A stretch of DNA of 59,992 nucleotides from the NCBI RefSeq assembly GCF_000423785.1, contig NZ_AUIQ01000005.1, positions 1 to 59,992 on the forward strand. Direction: 5' to 3'. Both the position numbers and the translations under genes were made by a program. The notes beneath the pieces were generated by a model. That model was not told where the DNA came from. It was given only the letters and a program-made list of their open reading frames with translations, and did no database searches. The stretch's first letter is position 1. Each line of letters begins with the position of its first letter. Shown piece by piece: positions 43,452 through 51,886 of the stretch. Source of the stretch: Tetragenococcus muriaticus DSM 15685 (GTDB lineage: Bacteria > Bacillota > Bacilli > Lactobacillales > Enterococcaceae).

Positions 43452-44789
43452 TTACTTCGTGTTATTTTTTATTTCTTTAAAATTGAAAAATAGGTTCAAT
43501 ATAATGGCTGTTAAAGAACCTGCTAAAATACCACTGCCAAAAATATTTTGCACAATGGCAGGAAAGTTAGCGTAGAAGTTTGGATAAACAGAAGGCAACA
43601 TACAAACACCCACGCTCAATCCGATAATCAACATATTTTGGTTTCCTTCAAAATTTACTTGTTTCAAAATATTAATCCCACTGCCAATAATAATACCAAA
43701 AATAGCGAAGCCTAATCCGCCTAATACTGGATCTGGGGTAGCCGAAATTAAAGCAGAAAATTTTGGAATAAAGCCGATGAAAACAAGCATGAAACCAGCA
43801 GTCGCAATAGCAAAACGACTTTTTACTTTGGACAGGTCTAAAATACCAACATTTTGTACAAAAGCTGTTGGTTGTACGCCGTTAAATAAACCCGATACAA
43901 ATGTAGTAATCCCCAAAGATTGTAATACCCTTCGAAATTGTCCTTTTGTCATTTCTTTATCGACAATATTATGGATGCCCATCGCTGTACCGGAAATTTC
44001 AACCATACCTAAAATAATGGCTATTAAAAAGGAGAATGTAGCTGTTAAATCAAATTTAGGAAGCCCATAATGAAAAGGTAAATTTAAGCCAAACCAAGGA
44101 GCTTCTTGTACTGGGGAAAAATCAACCATACCTAGAGATAACGCTAATAACGTACCAAAAATAAGAGAAATGAGAATGGTTAAGTTTCCTAATAAGCCTT
44201 TAAAATACTTACTGATAATGACATGAAAAACAAATATTGCTAGGGCCATTAATAATGTTTCATGATCAATACTTTCCGTTAGTTCATAAGCATTATCCCC
44301 CATTAACCAATGAAAGGTATTTGGTAATAAAGAAACACCAAGGACAATTAAATTTGTGCCGACAACAACAGGTGGAAAGAAACGCTGTAGTTTAATCCAA
44401 AAAGGAGCAGCTAAAAAACAAAGAATAGCAACAATCATTGTCGAGCCAGCAACGATTTGAAATCCTGTTTCAATGTTAGGAGCGTCATTTAATGTCGTAC
44501 TTGCAATAGGCACTACAGCAAAATTTGCACCCATAACCATCGGAATTTTGGGGCTAGTTTTAGGAACAATATTTAAGGCCATTAATAAACTAGAAAGGCC
44601 AGCGCCAAAAATGACCGCATTAATAAAAAAACGGGTTTGTTCTGGAGATAAACCGACATTGGTAGCTATTAATAAAGGGACAGGGATAGCGGCTAAAACA
44701 GCAATCACCGTATGCTGTAAGCCTAAAAGCAAGTTTTGTCTTAAGGGAAGTTTCTCGTCGACTTCTGGTAACTGATCATTTTGATTCAC
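43452..44789 (-). CDS. NCS2-family nucleobase (xanthine/uracil) permease
   Basis: The 445-residue, 14-helix carrier belongs to the nucleobase:cation symporter-2 family: GLQHTVIAVLAAIPVP near residue 25, VMGANFAVVP near 84, ATFSFLIAIILGMVEISG near 250 and VQPTAFVQNVG near 305, the last in the place of the family QNNG-like signature. The start is GTG at 44789 behind AAAGGAG. A strong terminator separates it from the decarboxylase genes upstream, yet it lies in the same orientation. It could import a purine or pyrimidine, or an aromatic acid for the decarboxylase set. The substrate is not settled. Confidence 0.83.
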   Translation of the reverse strand: MNQNDQLPEVDEKLPLRQNLLLGLQHTVIAVLAAIPVPLLIATNVGLSPEQTRFFINAVIFGAGLSSLLMALNIVPKTSPKIPMVMGANFAVVPIASTTLNDAPNIETGFQIVAGSTMIVAILCFLAAPFWIKLQRFFPPVVVGTNLIVLGVSLLPNTFHWLMGDNAYELTESIDHETLLMALAIFVFHVIISKYFKGLLGNLTILISLIFGTLLALSLGMVDFSPVQEAPWFGLNLPFHYGLPKFDLTATFSFLIAIILGMVEISGTAMGIHNIVDKEMTKGQFRRVLQSLGITTFVSGLFNGVQPTAFVQNVGILDLSKVKSRFAIATAGFMLVFIGFIPKFSALISATPDPVLGGLGFAIFGIIIGSGINILKQVNFEGNQNMLIIGLSVGVCMLPSVYPNFYANFPAIVQNIFGSGILAGSLTAIILNLFFNFKEIKNNTK

Positions 44790-44986
44790 GTGTTCTCGCT
44801 CCTTTGTATAAAATTGGGAACAGCAAGGATAAATTCCTTACTATTAATTAAAAGACGAACTTATACTTTCATTTTATGTTTTATATCAAGTGATTTTCAA
44901 TAGGAATTTCACTTTAGCTTAGAAAATCCCAATGAATGTTTGTCTTTGAGACGCTAACATTTTTGTAAAGAAATAGTTTATAAAAA

Positions 44987-45047
44987 TAGGATCAAACAAA
45001 CTGCTCTTATCCTTACCGATAAGGAGAGTTTGTTTGATCCTAAAAAA
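44987..45047. terminator. Bidirectional terminator after the lpd genes
   Basis: TAGGATCAAACAAACT (44987-45002) and AGTTTGTTTGATCCTA (45027-45042) form a 16-bp stem with an inner CTTATCC/GATAAG stem. Ts follow on the minus strand and As mirror them on the plus strand. Confidence 0.85.
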
Positions 45048-45095
45048 TACTACACAAGTTGATGTTTTCTATGTCGTAATTATACCAATACAATA

Positions 45096-45494
45096 TTACT
45101 TTTTATAAATGGGATCAGCTATGTTAAAATTTGCTTCTTTTAGCCAATTTTGTAATTTCTTTCCTAATTGTTCAGCCATTAAAAAAGAAGCATCAATCTG
45201 TTCTTTTTTAATATCGTTAATGTGAACGCCTGCAGTAATTACGCAATTTCCTGGCAAATTCGGTTGAATAATACGTGCGATATTTTCTGCTAAGACATTG
45301 TCTTTATGGAAACGACCCTCATGACTAGGAAAGCGAATCGTCTGGGCAGCTGTATTTTTGGTAACGGTAGTAGTTGTTCCAATATGAAAAGAGTCACCGC
45401 CCATGATGCTTACTAATAAATCTTTTCCAATGACTTCTACTCGCAATTTCATAGTAAAATTTGCCTGCGTAATTTGGAAAAAGTTAATGCTCAT
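45096..45494 (-). CDS. lpdD: LpdD-like small subunit/prenylated-flavin chaperone
   Basis: This protein of 132 residues matches in size and position the small third gene of gallate-type decarboxylase clusters (LpdD of Lactobacillus plantarum), described as a prenylated-flavin chaperone. Sequence traits are an early MGGDSFHIGTTTTVT and a GNCVITAGVHINDI strand near residue 90. ATG at 45494 lies inside the 3' end of the UbiX-like gene, so translation is coupled; an ATG nine bases earlier is possible. The family call leans on context. Confidence 0.72.
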   Translation of the reverse strand: MSINFFQITQANFTMKLRVEVIGKDLLVSIMGGDSFHIGTTTTVTKNTAAQTIRFPSHEGRFHKDNVLAENIARIIQPNLPGNCVITAGVHINDIKKEQIDASFLMAEQLGKKLQNWLKEANFNIADPIYKK

Positions 45495-46077
45495 GGCGAT
45501 CATTTCCTTGCCAGCGCTGGTCTAACTGATTTTCGATGCCTAAAGCATCTAATAGTTTCATCGTTTGGTGAGTAATCAAATCTTCAATGGATTGTGGCTG
45601 TGTATAGAATGCCGGAATTGGTGGAATAATTTGAACGCCCATTTTAGATAATTTCGTCAAATTCTCTAAATGAAGGGTGCTTAACGGCGTTTCTCTAGGA
45701 ACAATAATTAGCTTTTTTTGTTCTTTTAAAATGACGTCAGCAGCACGTGCAATTAAATTATCACCAAATCCGTAAGCAATCGCTGAGACAGTTTTCATAC
45801 TAGCTGGGACAACGACCATCGCATCCACTATATAGGAACCGCTGGCGATCGCGGCTCCCATATTGTTTGAAGCATAATGATAGTCAAATAGATTTTCTAG
45901 TTCGTGTAATGATAGGAAAGATTCGATTTTTAGATTTTGCTTAGCCCAAGAACTAATTACACCATGAGTTTCAACTCCTGGGTCGTTTTGCAATTGTTTG
46001 GCTAAATCAATGGCATACGCTGTACCGGAAGCACCGGTAATACCTATAATAATTCGCTTTTTTCTTTTACTCATCAT
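45484..46077 (-). CDS. lpdB: UbiX-family flavin prenyltransferase
   Basis: The 197-residue flavoprotein makes prenylated FMN, the cofactor of UbiD-type decarboxylases. Signatures are the N-terminal IIIGITGASGTAYAIDL, the phosphate loop text VVVPASMKTVSAIAYGFGDN near residue 85-104, and VPRETPLSTLHLENLTKL near 125. The ATG at 46077 (or 46074) follows AAAGGAAG and overlaps the end of the UbiD-like gene. It works for the partner decarboxylase in the same operon. Confidence 0.92.
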   Translation of the reverse strand: MMSKRKKRIIIGITGASGTAYAIDLAKQLQNDPGVETHGVISSWAKQNLKIESFLSLHELENLFDYHYASNNMGAAIASGSYIVDAMVVVPASMKTVSAIAYGFGDNLIARAADVILKEQKKLIIVPRETPLSTLHLENLTKLSKMGVQIIPPIPAFYTQPQSIEDLITHQTMKLLDALGIENQLDQRWQGNDRHEH

Positions 46078-47572
46078 TCTTGCTTCCTTTGTCAAAATCT
46101 TTTAAATAATCTTGCCAGTTTGGGACGTCTTTAAAAGGCGCACGTTGAAATTGATCTTTCATATCAAAGGGAACCGTACCATCAAGGATCGTTTTAGCAC
46201 TCATCCCTTTGAAACGAATCGTTCCCGGATTATATTCTGGACGTTCTGATGGATCAAGTGGGTGATTGCGCATTCCTGGAAGTACGACAACATCTTTATC
46301 TCCTTGAAAACGTGTATTTAACGTCCACATGACATCATTCATATCAAAAATATCCACATCTTCATCAACTAGGATTACTGTTTTTAACTCTTTAAAAGCA
46401 GATAAAGCTAAAACAGCTGCTTGTCGTTGAATTCCTTCGTCAGCTTCATTTTCTTTTTTTATTTGCATAATGGTCATTAATTTTCCACCACCAGCAGGCG
46501 GATTATATACATTTAAAACCTTCCCTGGGATAGCTTTATCAACCAATCCAATGATACTTGCTTCTGTGGGGATTCCTGCCATAGAAACGTGCTCTTCGCT
46601 AGGGCCGATTGTCGTTTGCATGATGGGACGGTCTTTCCGATGGGTAATAGCTTTTACTTTGACTACATTGACGGCAGGATTAGCATTACCATTATAGCCA
46701 GGAAATTCAGGCATTGCTTTGCCAGTATTAGTGTTGATATCTTCTTGCATGGTTTGATTAGGCAAAATTTCGGCTTCAATAATAAACTCGCTACGAGCAA
46801 TTCCGACTTCGTTTACCGAAGTAGCATTAACTAATTGTACTGGTTCATTACGTAGAGCGCCTGCAACCCATAGTTCATTATAGCCAAGTGGCGTGGTAGG
46901 TGGTTCAAAGGTAGTACCGATCGCAATCGCTGGGTCCAGGCCTACATTTATAGTAATCGGCATAGGTTTATCTTGTGCTTCGAATTGTTTTTGAAAATGG
47001 CCAATGTGCCGTCCACCAGGCATAATATACATACCAATAGTGTCTTTACCTTCCAAAACCATACGGTGTATTGTCACATCAGTCATTGTCTTATCCGGAT
47101 CAGAGCCTAGTACAACACCCATAGTAATATAAGGACCGGCATCTTCTGGCGTATTCGTAGGTGCTGGGAGAATTTTGCGGATATCGAAATCATCATCTGT
47201 AGTACGGTGAACGACTTCTTGAGCAGGAGCCTCTTTTTGATCGATTGTCACAGGTTTAACTGGATGTTCTACTGATTCATAAAGTAGTTTTCCTAAAGTT
47301 TTGTAATCATGATGTAGGATTTCTCCCACACGTTTGCGACTTGCCATTGTTCCAATAGAAACACGTGTATTAGGAAATCCCTTAATATTATTAAAAGTCA
47401 TGGCGGGGCCTTCTTGGGTGGGGCGCATTACAGTGCCACCTGCACCAATATAACGATAAACACCAGATAGCTCTGCTTCAGGATCGATGGCTTTATCTGT
47501 TTCATGGTATTGCCCAGGGAGTTGTTTTAATTCTTCTAGGACTTTACGTAAGTCATAAGGTTGTTCATTCAT
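46067..47572 (-). CDS. lpdC: UbiD-family hydroxyarylic acid decarboxylase (gallate/protocatechuate type)
   Basis: The 501-residue catalytic subunit uses prenylated FMN to decarboxylate aromatic acids without oxidation. UbiD features are MGVVLGSDPDKTMTDVTIHR near residue 150-170 for cofactor and metal, GRHIGHF near 187, and the catalytic region GIARSEFIIEAEILP near 254-268. With UbiX and LpdD-like partners it matches the LpdC/BsdC branch (gallate, protocatechuate, 4-hydroxybenzoate, vanillate). Which acid is used cannot be told. It follows the LysR gene by 68 bases in the same direction. Confidence 0.88.
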   Translation of the reverse strand: MNEQPYDLRKVLEELKQLPGQYHETDKAIDPEAELSGVYRYIGAGGTVMRPTQEGPAMTFNNIKGFPNTRVSIGTMASRKRVGEILHHDYKTLGKLLYESVEHPVKPVTIDQKEAPAQEVVHRTTDDDFDIRKILPAPTNTPEDAGPYITMGVVLGSDPDKTMTDVTIHRMVLEGKDTIGMYIMPGGRHIGHFQKQFEAQDKPMPITINVGLDPAIAIGTTFEPPTTPLGYNELWVAGALRNEPVQLVNATSVNEVGIARSEFIIEAEILPNQTMQEDINTNTGKAMPEFPGYNGNANPAVNVVKVKAITHRKDRPIMQTTIGPSEEHVSMAGIPTEASIIGLVDKAIPGKVLNVYNPPAGGGKLMTIMQIKKENEADEGIQRQAAVLALSAFKELKTVILVDEDVDIFDMNDVMWTLNTRFQGDKDVVVLPGMRNHPLDPSERPEYNPGTIRFKGMSAKTILDGTVPFDMKDQFQRAPFKDVPNWQDYLKDFDKGSKNDE

Positions 47573-47640
47573 TCGTATCGCTCCTTTATGACTAGCATAG
47601 TCCTTAAAAGATATCGGAGCAATTCAATTTTCCATCCTGC

Positions 47641-48531
47641 TTATTCCAACTTGGAATGATTGAATTGTTCTTTTAAAAATTGCCAAAAGGTATCGGCAGC
47701 TAGATTACCTTTTTCTTTTCCACGGATAAAAGCTAAATAACTCGTTTTATTCGGCGTAAGGGGGACAACAGCCAGTTCGTTTTTCCAACGACTATCAATT
47801 GTTTTTTCCATAACAAGAGATACGCCTAATTCGCTGGCTACCATATTTAATAGCAGTTCAATCCTAGATGTTTCAAAAGTAATATCAGGCGTAAATCCCG
47901 CTTTATGACAAAGATCTAGGATTGGCTGGTAGGTTTTTGTTTCTTTACTTAACATTAAAAACTCTTCTTGTTGTAATTCAGATAAATGGATACTTTCGCG
48001 TTGGGCTAAAGGGTGATTCTTGCTTAAAACAGCAACAAAGTGGTCTTTTTCTGTGACTAAAGTGTCCAGCTGTTGTTCTTTTTGAAAGGTTCTGACAAAG
48101 ATGAAATGATTTTCTCCTGTATCAAGAAAAGGAACTAGTTCGTTTCCTTCTCCTTCTTTTAATTGAATATCAAATTCAGGATGTTGCTTCATAAATGTGG
48201 TTAACTGATCAAAGGCCCAATAATTTGCCATGGTGGGGATAGTGAGCACGTATAAAGTGGCCGCTTTTTGTTGTTTATAATCTTTAAGAGAATGTAAAAG
48301 GCTTTGGTATTGTGTGTGTATTGTTTGAATATAAGGCAAAATTAAACGAGCTTCCTCTGTTAACTCAACCTGGCGATGTTTACGAAGAAATAGTGTTGTC
48401 TCTAGTTCTTTTTCTAAAGCTATAATTTGTTTAGAAATGTTTCCTTGCGTGGTATAAAGACGTTCAGTCGTTTTAGAGTAATTTTTTGTTTCTACTAAGT
48501 CTAAAAAAGTAGTAATTTTTTGTATATCCAT
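47641..48531 (-). CDS. LysR-family regulator of the decarboxylase operon
   Basis: The 296-residue protein has the N-terminal LysR helix-turn-helix (ITTFLDLVETKNYSKTTERL, then QGNISKQIIALEKELE) and a periplasmic-binding-like effector domain. It lies directly upstream of lpdC and reads into it, as LysR regulators of phenolic acid decarboxylases often do, although most are divergent. An aromatic acid is the likely inducer. ATG at 48531 follows a CAAGGAGACG site. Confidence 0.87.
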   Translation of the reverse strand: MDIQKITTFLDLVETKNYSKTTERLYTTQGNISKQIIALEKELETTLFLRKHRQVELTEEARLILPYIQTIHTQYQSLLHSLKDYKQQKAATLYVLTIPTMANYWAFDQLTTFMKQHPEFDIQLKEGEGNELVPFLDTGENHFIFVRTFQKEQQLDTLVTEKDHFVAVLSKNHPLAQRESIHLSELQQEEFLMLSKETKTYQPILDLCHKAGFTPDITFETSRIELLLNMVASELGVSLVMEKTIDSRWKNELAVVPLTPNKTSYLAFIRGKEKGNLAADTFWQFLKEQFNHSKLE

Positions 48532-48796
48532 TTTTTAAAACGTCTCCTTGGATAAAAGTAAAGTCCAGACAATAAAGTCTTATAATAAAGAAAGAGAAAT
48601 GTCCTGAAAATAAAAACAGAACGTTAGTCTATTCATTTTAGCATAAATGAAACCCACGTTAATATGTTGGAAAGAATCTTTTACAGTGGCATCTCGAACA
48701 GATATCTATTACAATAAAAGAAATGAGACTGTTTATGTTTTAGTTGGTAAAATGAAGTGATTCGTTCAAACGGTACGAAATGTAGGAGAGGATAAA

Positions 48797-49711
48797 TTGC
48801 ATTATTATGTAGGCGTTGATATTGGTGGTAGTTCAATTAAGATAGGATTGTTGGATGAATCAGGTGTTATCCAAGACAAAGAAAGTTTTTCTACGCCTAA
48901 AGATAAAACAACGATTTTAGATGATATTGCGCAAACTATTGGTAATTATCAACAAAAGTATGAGATAGAAGCTGTCGGTCTTTCTGTACCTGGCATAGTA
49001 GAAGAAAATGGTTATTTGACGACAGCTGGCGCTATTAAGGCCCTTTATGGCATTAATATTAAAGAAGAGATTGGGAAACGAACGGATTTGTTCGTTCATG
49101 TGGAAAATGACGCCAATGCAGCTTCGATTGCGGAAAAATGGGGCGGAGTGGCTCAGGACGTTGCCAATTATATTAGTTTAGTTATCGGAACAGGGATTGG
49201 TGGGTGCTTAGTTGTAAATAATGAAATTTATCGGGGCGCACATGCTCGTTCTGGTGAATTCGGCTGGATGCTTTTAGATGATAATCAAGATGATTTGAAT
49301 TTGAGTACGATGAATCTTCAAGCAGCTACAGTCGGCGGTTTATTAAGGATTTATAATTTAAAATCAGGAGAAAAGATAAACGATGCGCGTGTCATTTATA
49401 AGCGAGCAGAAGATGGAGAATACTTAGCTCAAACCGTATTAGCAAAATTCCATCGAAAGTTAGCACAGGGAATTTTAAATGTTGCTGTTTCTTTTGACCC
49501 TGAACTTGTCGTTGTTGGGGGCGGGATTAGTGCGAATAAAACATTTTTAAATGATTTACAACTAGCTTACCAACAATTACAAGAAGAGCACAGCGCACTT
49601 GTCGACATGGGTTTTCCGAAAATTGTTCCTGCTCAATTTGGTAATGACGCAGGGATCATTGGTGCTGTTTATAGTTTGAAAATAACTTTAGCTAAAAAAG
49701 CAAATAACTAG
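48797..49711 (+). CDS. ROK-family sugar kinase lacking the zinc motif
   Basis: The 304-residue kinase shows the phosphate-1 motif GVDIGGSSIKIGL, the catalytic Asp in ENDANAAS near residue 104, GTGIGGCL near 131 and the adenosine motif VVVGGGISAN near 237. The Cys-x-Cys-Gly-x-x-Gly-Cys zinc site expected after GEFGW near 150 is missing and is replaced by an Asp-rich stretch. The start is TTG at 48797 behind AGGAGAGG. The next gene is an epimerase 20 bases away, so an allose kinase (AlsK) or a beta-glucoside kinase (BglK) role is plausible. Confidence 0.85.
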   Translation: MHYYVGVDIGGSSIKIGLLDESGVIQDKESFSTPKDKTTILDDIAQTIGNYQQKYEIEAVGLSVPGIVEENGYLTTAGAIKALYGINIKEEIGKRTDLFVHVENDANAASIAEKWGGVAQDVANYISLVIGTGIGGCLVVNNEIYRGAHARSGEFGWMLLDDNQDDLNLSTMNLQAATVGGLLRIYNLKSGEKINDARVIYKRAEDGEYLAQTVLAKFHRKLAQGILNVAVSFDPELVVVGGGISANKTFLNDLQLAYQQLQEEHSALVDMGFPKIVPAQFGNDAGIIGAVYSLKITLAKKANN

Positions 49712-49730
49712 AGGGCATTTATTAAAGGAG

Positions 49731-50426
49731 ATGAAAAAATCTTTGGAAAAGATCGCTGCTTCTATTATGTGTGCAGATATGTTAAATGTACAAACGGAGT
49801 TAGAACGTTTGGAAAAAACAGACTGTGACTTACTACATTTAGATGTGATGGATGGCGTATTTGTTGACAATTTAGCTTTAGGTCCCGAATGGATGGCAAG
49901 TGTAAAAAAGCAAACGTCTTTGCCGTTTGATATTCATTTAGCGACTGAAATGCCGGAAAAATACGTGGAAATGTTTCGCTTTTTAAAACCAGAAACGATT
50001 TCCTTTCATATTGAAGCTGCTGCTAACCCAATTCTTTTAATCCATCGTTTGAAAAATTATGGGATTAAACCTTCACTGGCGTTAAATCCAGCAACGCCAA
50101 TAGAAGATATTTTGCCTTATCTTGCCGAAGTGGATCAGATTTTACTCATGACTGTTCCTACTGGATTTGCTGGACAGGCTTTTCGTAAAGAAACGTTGGA
50201 AAAATTGTGTGAATTAAAAAATATTTTAGCTCAAAGAAACTTGCATCCGTTAATTGAAGTAGACGGCAATATTAATACACAAACCATTTCTTGGATGAAA
50301 GAAGTTATGCCGGATATCTTTGTGCTGGGCACATCGGCCTTATTTCAAGGCGGGGATGCTAATAGTTATCAGGAGCGTATTCGAACAGTTCGACAAGCGG
50401 TTAACGCTTATAAATCAGATTTTTAA
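49731..50426 (+). CDS. Ribulose-phosphate 3-epimerase family protein, AlsE-like
   Basis: The TIM-barrel protein of 227-231 residues belongs to the pentulose/hexulose-phosphate epimerases. Seen are SIMCADM near the start, HLDVMDGVFVDNLALGP near residue 40 with the catalytic Asp, DIHLATEMP near 66, LMTVPTGFAGQAF near 140 and EVDGNIN near 180. Together with the ROK kinase it resembles the allose route (AlsK, AlsE), where allulose-6-phosphate becomes fructose-6-phosphate. The ATG at 49731 abuts GGAG; TTG at 49743 gives better spacing, so the start is uncertain. Confidence 0.82.
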   Translation: MKKSLEKIAASIMCADMLNVQTELERLEKTDCDLLHLDVMDGVFVDNLALGPEWMASVKKQTSLPFDIHLATEMPEKYVEMFRFLKPETISFHIEAAANPILLIHRLKNYGIKPSLALNPATPIEDILPYLAEVDQILLMTVPTGFAGQAFRKETLEKLCELKNILAQRNLHPLIEVDGNINTQTISWMKEVMPDIFVLGTSALFQGGDANSYQERIRTVRQAVNAYKSDF

Positions 50427-50447
50427 TATAAGTGTGTTTTAAAAAGT

Positions 50448-50722
50448 TATAAGCACATAAGAAGACAAAAGTAGTGGGATTAAAGGACTATAAGCCCATG
50501 GGAATGCAAAAACAATGTGCTTAGCTACCTTTAAGCTCGTTAGTTTCGAAAACTTATGTGGTTAAACTAACGTTTGATCGAGATTTCTACTAAATAAGCA
50601 CATAAGAAGACAAAAGTAGTGGGATAAAGGATCTATAACCCCATAGAAACGCAAAACTAACGTGCTTAATTTCTCTTTAGCACACTAGTCTTCAAAGCTT
50701 ACGTGCTTAATCTAATTTTTTT
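50448..50722. repeat. Two-unit tandem intergenic repeat with pairing ends
   Basis: Unit 1 (about 50448-50592) and unit 2 (about 50593-50722) share TAAGCACATAAGAAGACAAA, AGTAGTGGGAT, a CTATAA-CCCATAG block and a GTGCTTA box. Within a unit the first box TAAGCACATAAG can pair with a late box CTTATGTGGTTA (unit 1) or CTTACGTGCTTA (unit 2). No reading frame is conserved. It fills most of the gap between the epimerase gene and the iron lipoprotein gene; its nature is unknown. Confidence 0.7.
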
Positions 50723-50751
50723 TAAGGCAAAAATGAAAGAATTTATATATT

Positions 50752-50790
50752 AATAAAAAACCATTGATGTAATATGCATCAATGGTTTTA
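50752..50790 (-). terminator. Terminator of the siderophore-binding protein gene
   Basis: AAAACCATTGATG (50757-50769) and CATCAATGGTTTT (50777-50789) form the hairpin; Ts follow on the minus strand. Confidence 0.85.
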
Positions 50791-50792
50791 AA

Positions 50793-51716
50793 CTATTGTA
50801 TTGCTTCTTTGATATCTTCGAGCATTTGGGCATAAGCAATCGGTCCATTGTATAACCAGCTACTTTCTGGGCCAAGTTCAAACAATTGTTCATTTTTTAC
50901 AGCAGGGATATTTTCCCATAAGGGATCATCAAACATATCGGCTGCTTCATCACTATTCACTAAAAAAAGATAGTCGGCGTCTAAGTCGGTGAGGCTTTCT
51001 AATGAGACTTGCGACCAATCTGCTGTGGCATCTTCTGAAATTTCTTGAGTTAAATTGGGAACTTCAAAACCCAAATCCTCATATAATAAACGTCCACTCG
51101 AGCGATCTTCAGAGACCATGAAGACAGAATTATTGGTTACCCAAATCACCGCTGCTGATTTTTGAGCAATGTCCTCTTGTAATTCTTCTTTTGTTTTTTC
51201 AACGGTATTTTGGTACTCTTTTTCAACACTTTGTGCTTGTTCTTGTTTATCAAATACTTGCCCGATGTCTTCAAGTCTTTCTTCCCAAGAAACATCTACC
51301 CCATTTTCAACGACATAGGTGGGTGCTATTTTTTCATATTCTTCATATTTGCCATCTTCAACCATAGCGTTAGATTCAATAAGTAATAAGTCAGGCTCAT
51401 AATTTAAAACATCTTCATAAGGCAAGTCAAAATTAATTAGTGGCGTTTCTTCTAGCTCTTCTTGCAAATAATCTTGCACTTCGCCTTCTCCTACTGTCCA
51501 TTGTGCTACAGGTTTTTCATCTAGAGCTATTAAATAATCTTCTAAGTAAGGAGCAATGATTCTTTGTGGGTTTTCAGGGACAGCTACACTATGATTTTGT
51601 GCGTCGGACAGTGTGCGGGTATTTGTCGTTAGCTCTTCTGAGTTCGAACTTTCACAAGCGCTTAAAACAACAAGGCTTAGACATCCGAGTGCGCCCGTTA
51701 GGAATTTATTTGTCAT
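50793..51716 (-). CDS. Ferric-siderophore ABC importer, substrate-binding lipoprotein
   Basis: The 307-residue protein has a lipoprotein signal peptide ending in the lipobox LSAC at residue 20, then a FecB/FhuD-type two-lobe binding domain: an early VPENPQRIIAPYLEDYLIAL and a YEPDLLLIES strand near residue 110. It would catch ferric siderophores or citrate-iron outside the membrane. It is divergent from the ATPase-permease operon and has its own Fur-type box just upstream, so both arms are iron-controlled. Confidence 0.88.
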   Translation of the reverse strand: MTNKFLTGALGCLSLVVLSACESSNSEELTTNTRTLSDAQNHSVAVPENPQRIIAPYLEDYLIALDEKPVAQWTVGEGEVQDYLQEELEETPLINFDLPYEDVLNYEPDLLLIESNAMVEDGKYEEYEKIAPTYVVENGVDVSWEERLEDIGQVFDKQEQAQSVEKEYQNTVEKTKEELQEDIAQKSAAVIWVTNNSVFMVSEDRSSGRLLYEDLGFEVPNLTQEISEDATADWSQVSLESLTDLDADYLFLVNSDEAADMFDDPLWENIPAVKNEQLFELGPESSWLYNGPIAYAQMLEDIKEAIQ

Positions 51717-51733
51717 ATGAATCTCCTTATGCT

Positions 51734-51757
51734 AGTTGATAACCATTCTCAATTAAA
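51734..51757 (-). promoter_or_regulatory. Fur-type box of the binding-protein gene
   Basis: AGTTGATAACCATTCTCAATTAAA carries a weaker copy of the TTGAGAATGATTATCA palindrome, 18 bases from the ATG of the lipoprotein gene. It likely serves the minus-strand promoter. Confidence 0.6.
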
Positions 51758-51847
51758 TTATTACAAAAGGAATGATAGAAGTCAATACATGTTTGAAACT
51801 TAACAAAGTTTTCGACAAGAGGTTGACGCTGATCAAAGAAAAAGGGA

Positions 51848-51871
51848 TAATTGAGAATGATTATCATTAAG
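51848..51871 (+). promoter_or_regulatory. Fur-type box of the ABC operon
   Basis: TAATTGAGAATGATTATCATTAAG fits the Fur palindrome, lies 16 bases before the ATPase start codon, and is nearly identical to the box at 36675-36697. Confidence 0.75.
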
Positions 51872-51886
51872 AAAGGAATAAATGCT

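Noticed and set aside
48545-48590. TGGATAAAAGTAAAG with CAGACAATAAAG before the LysR gene as a PucR site
   Set aside because: Only one arm is present and the flanking text fits too loosely; probably chance.
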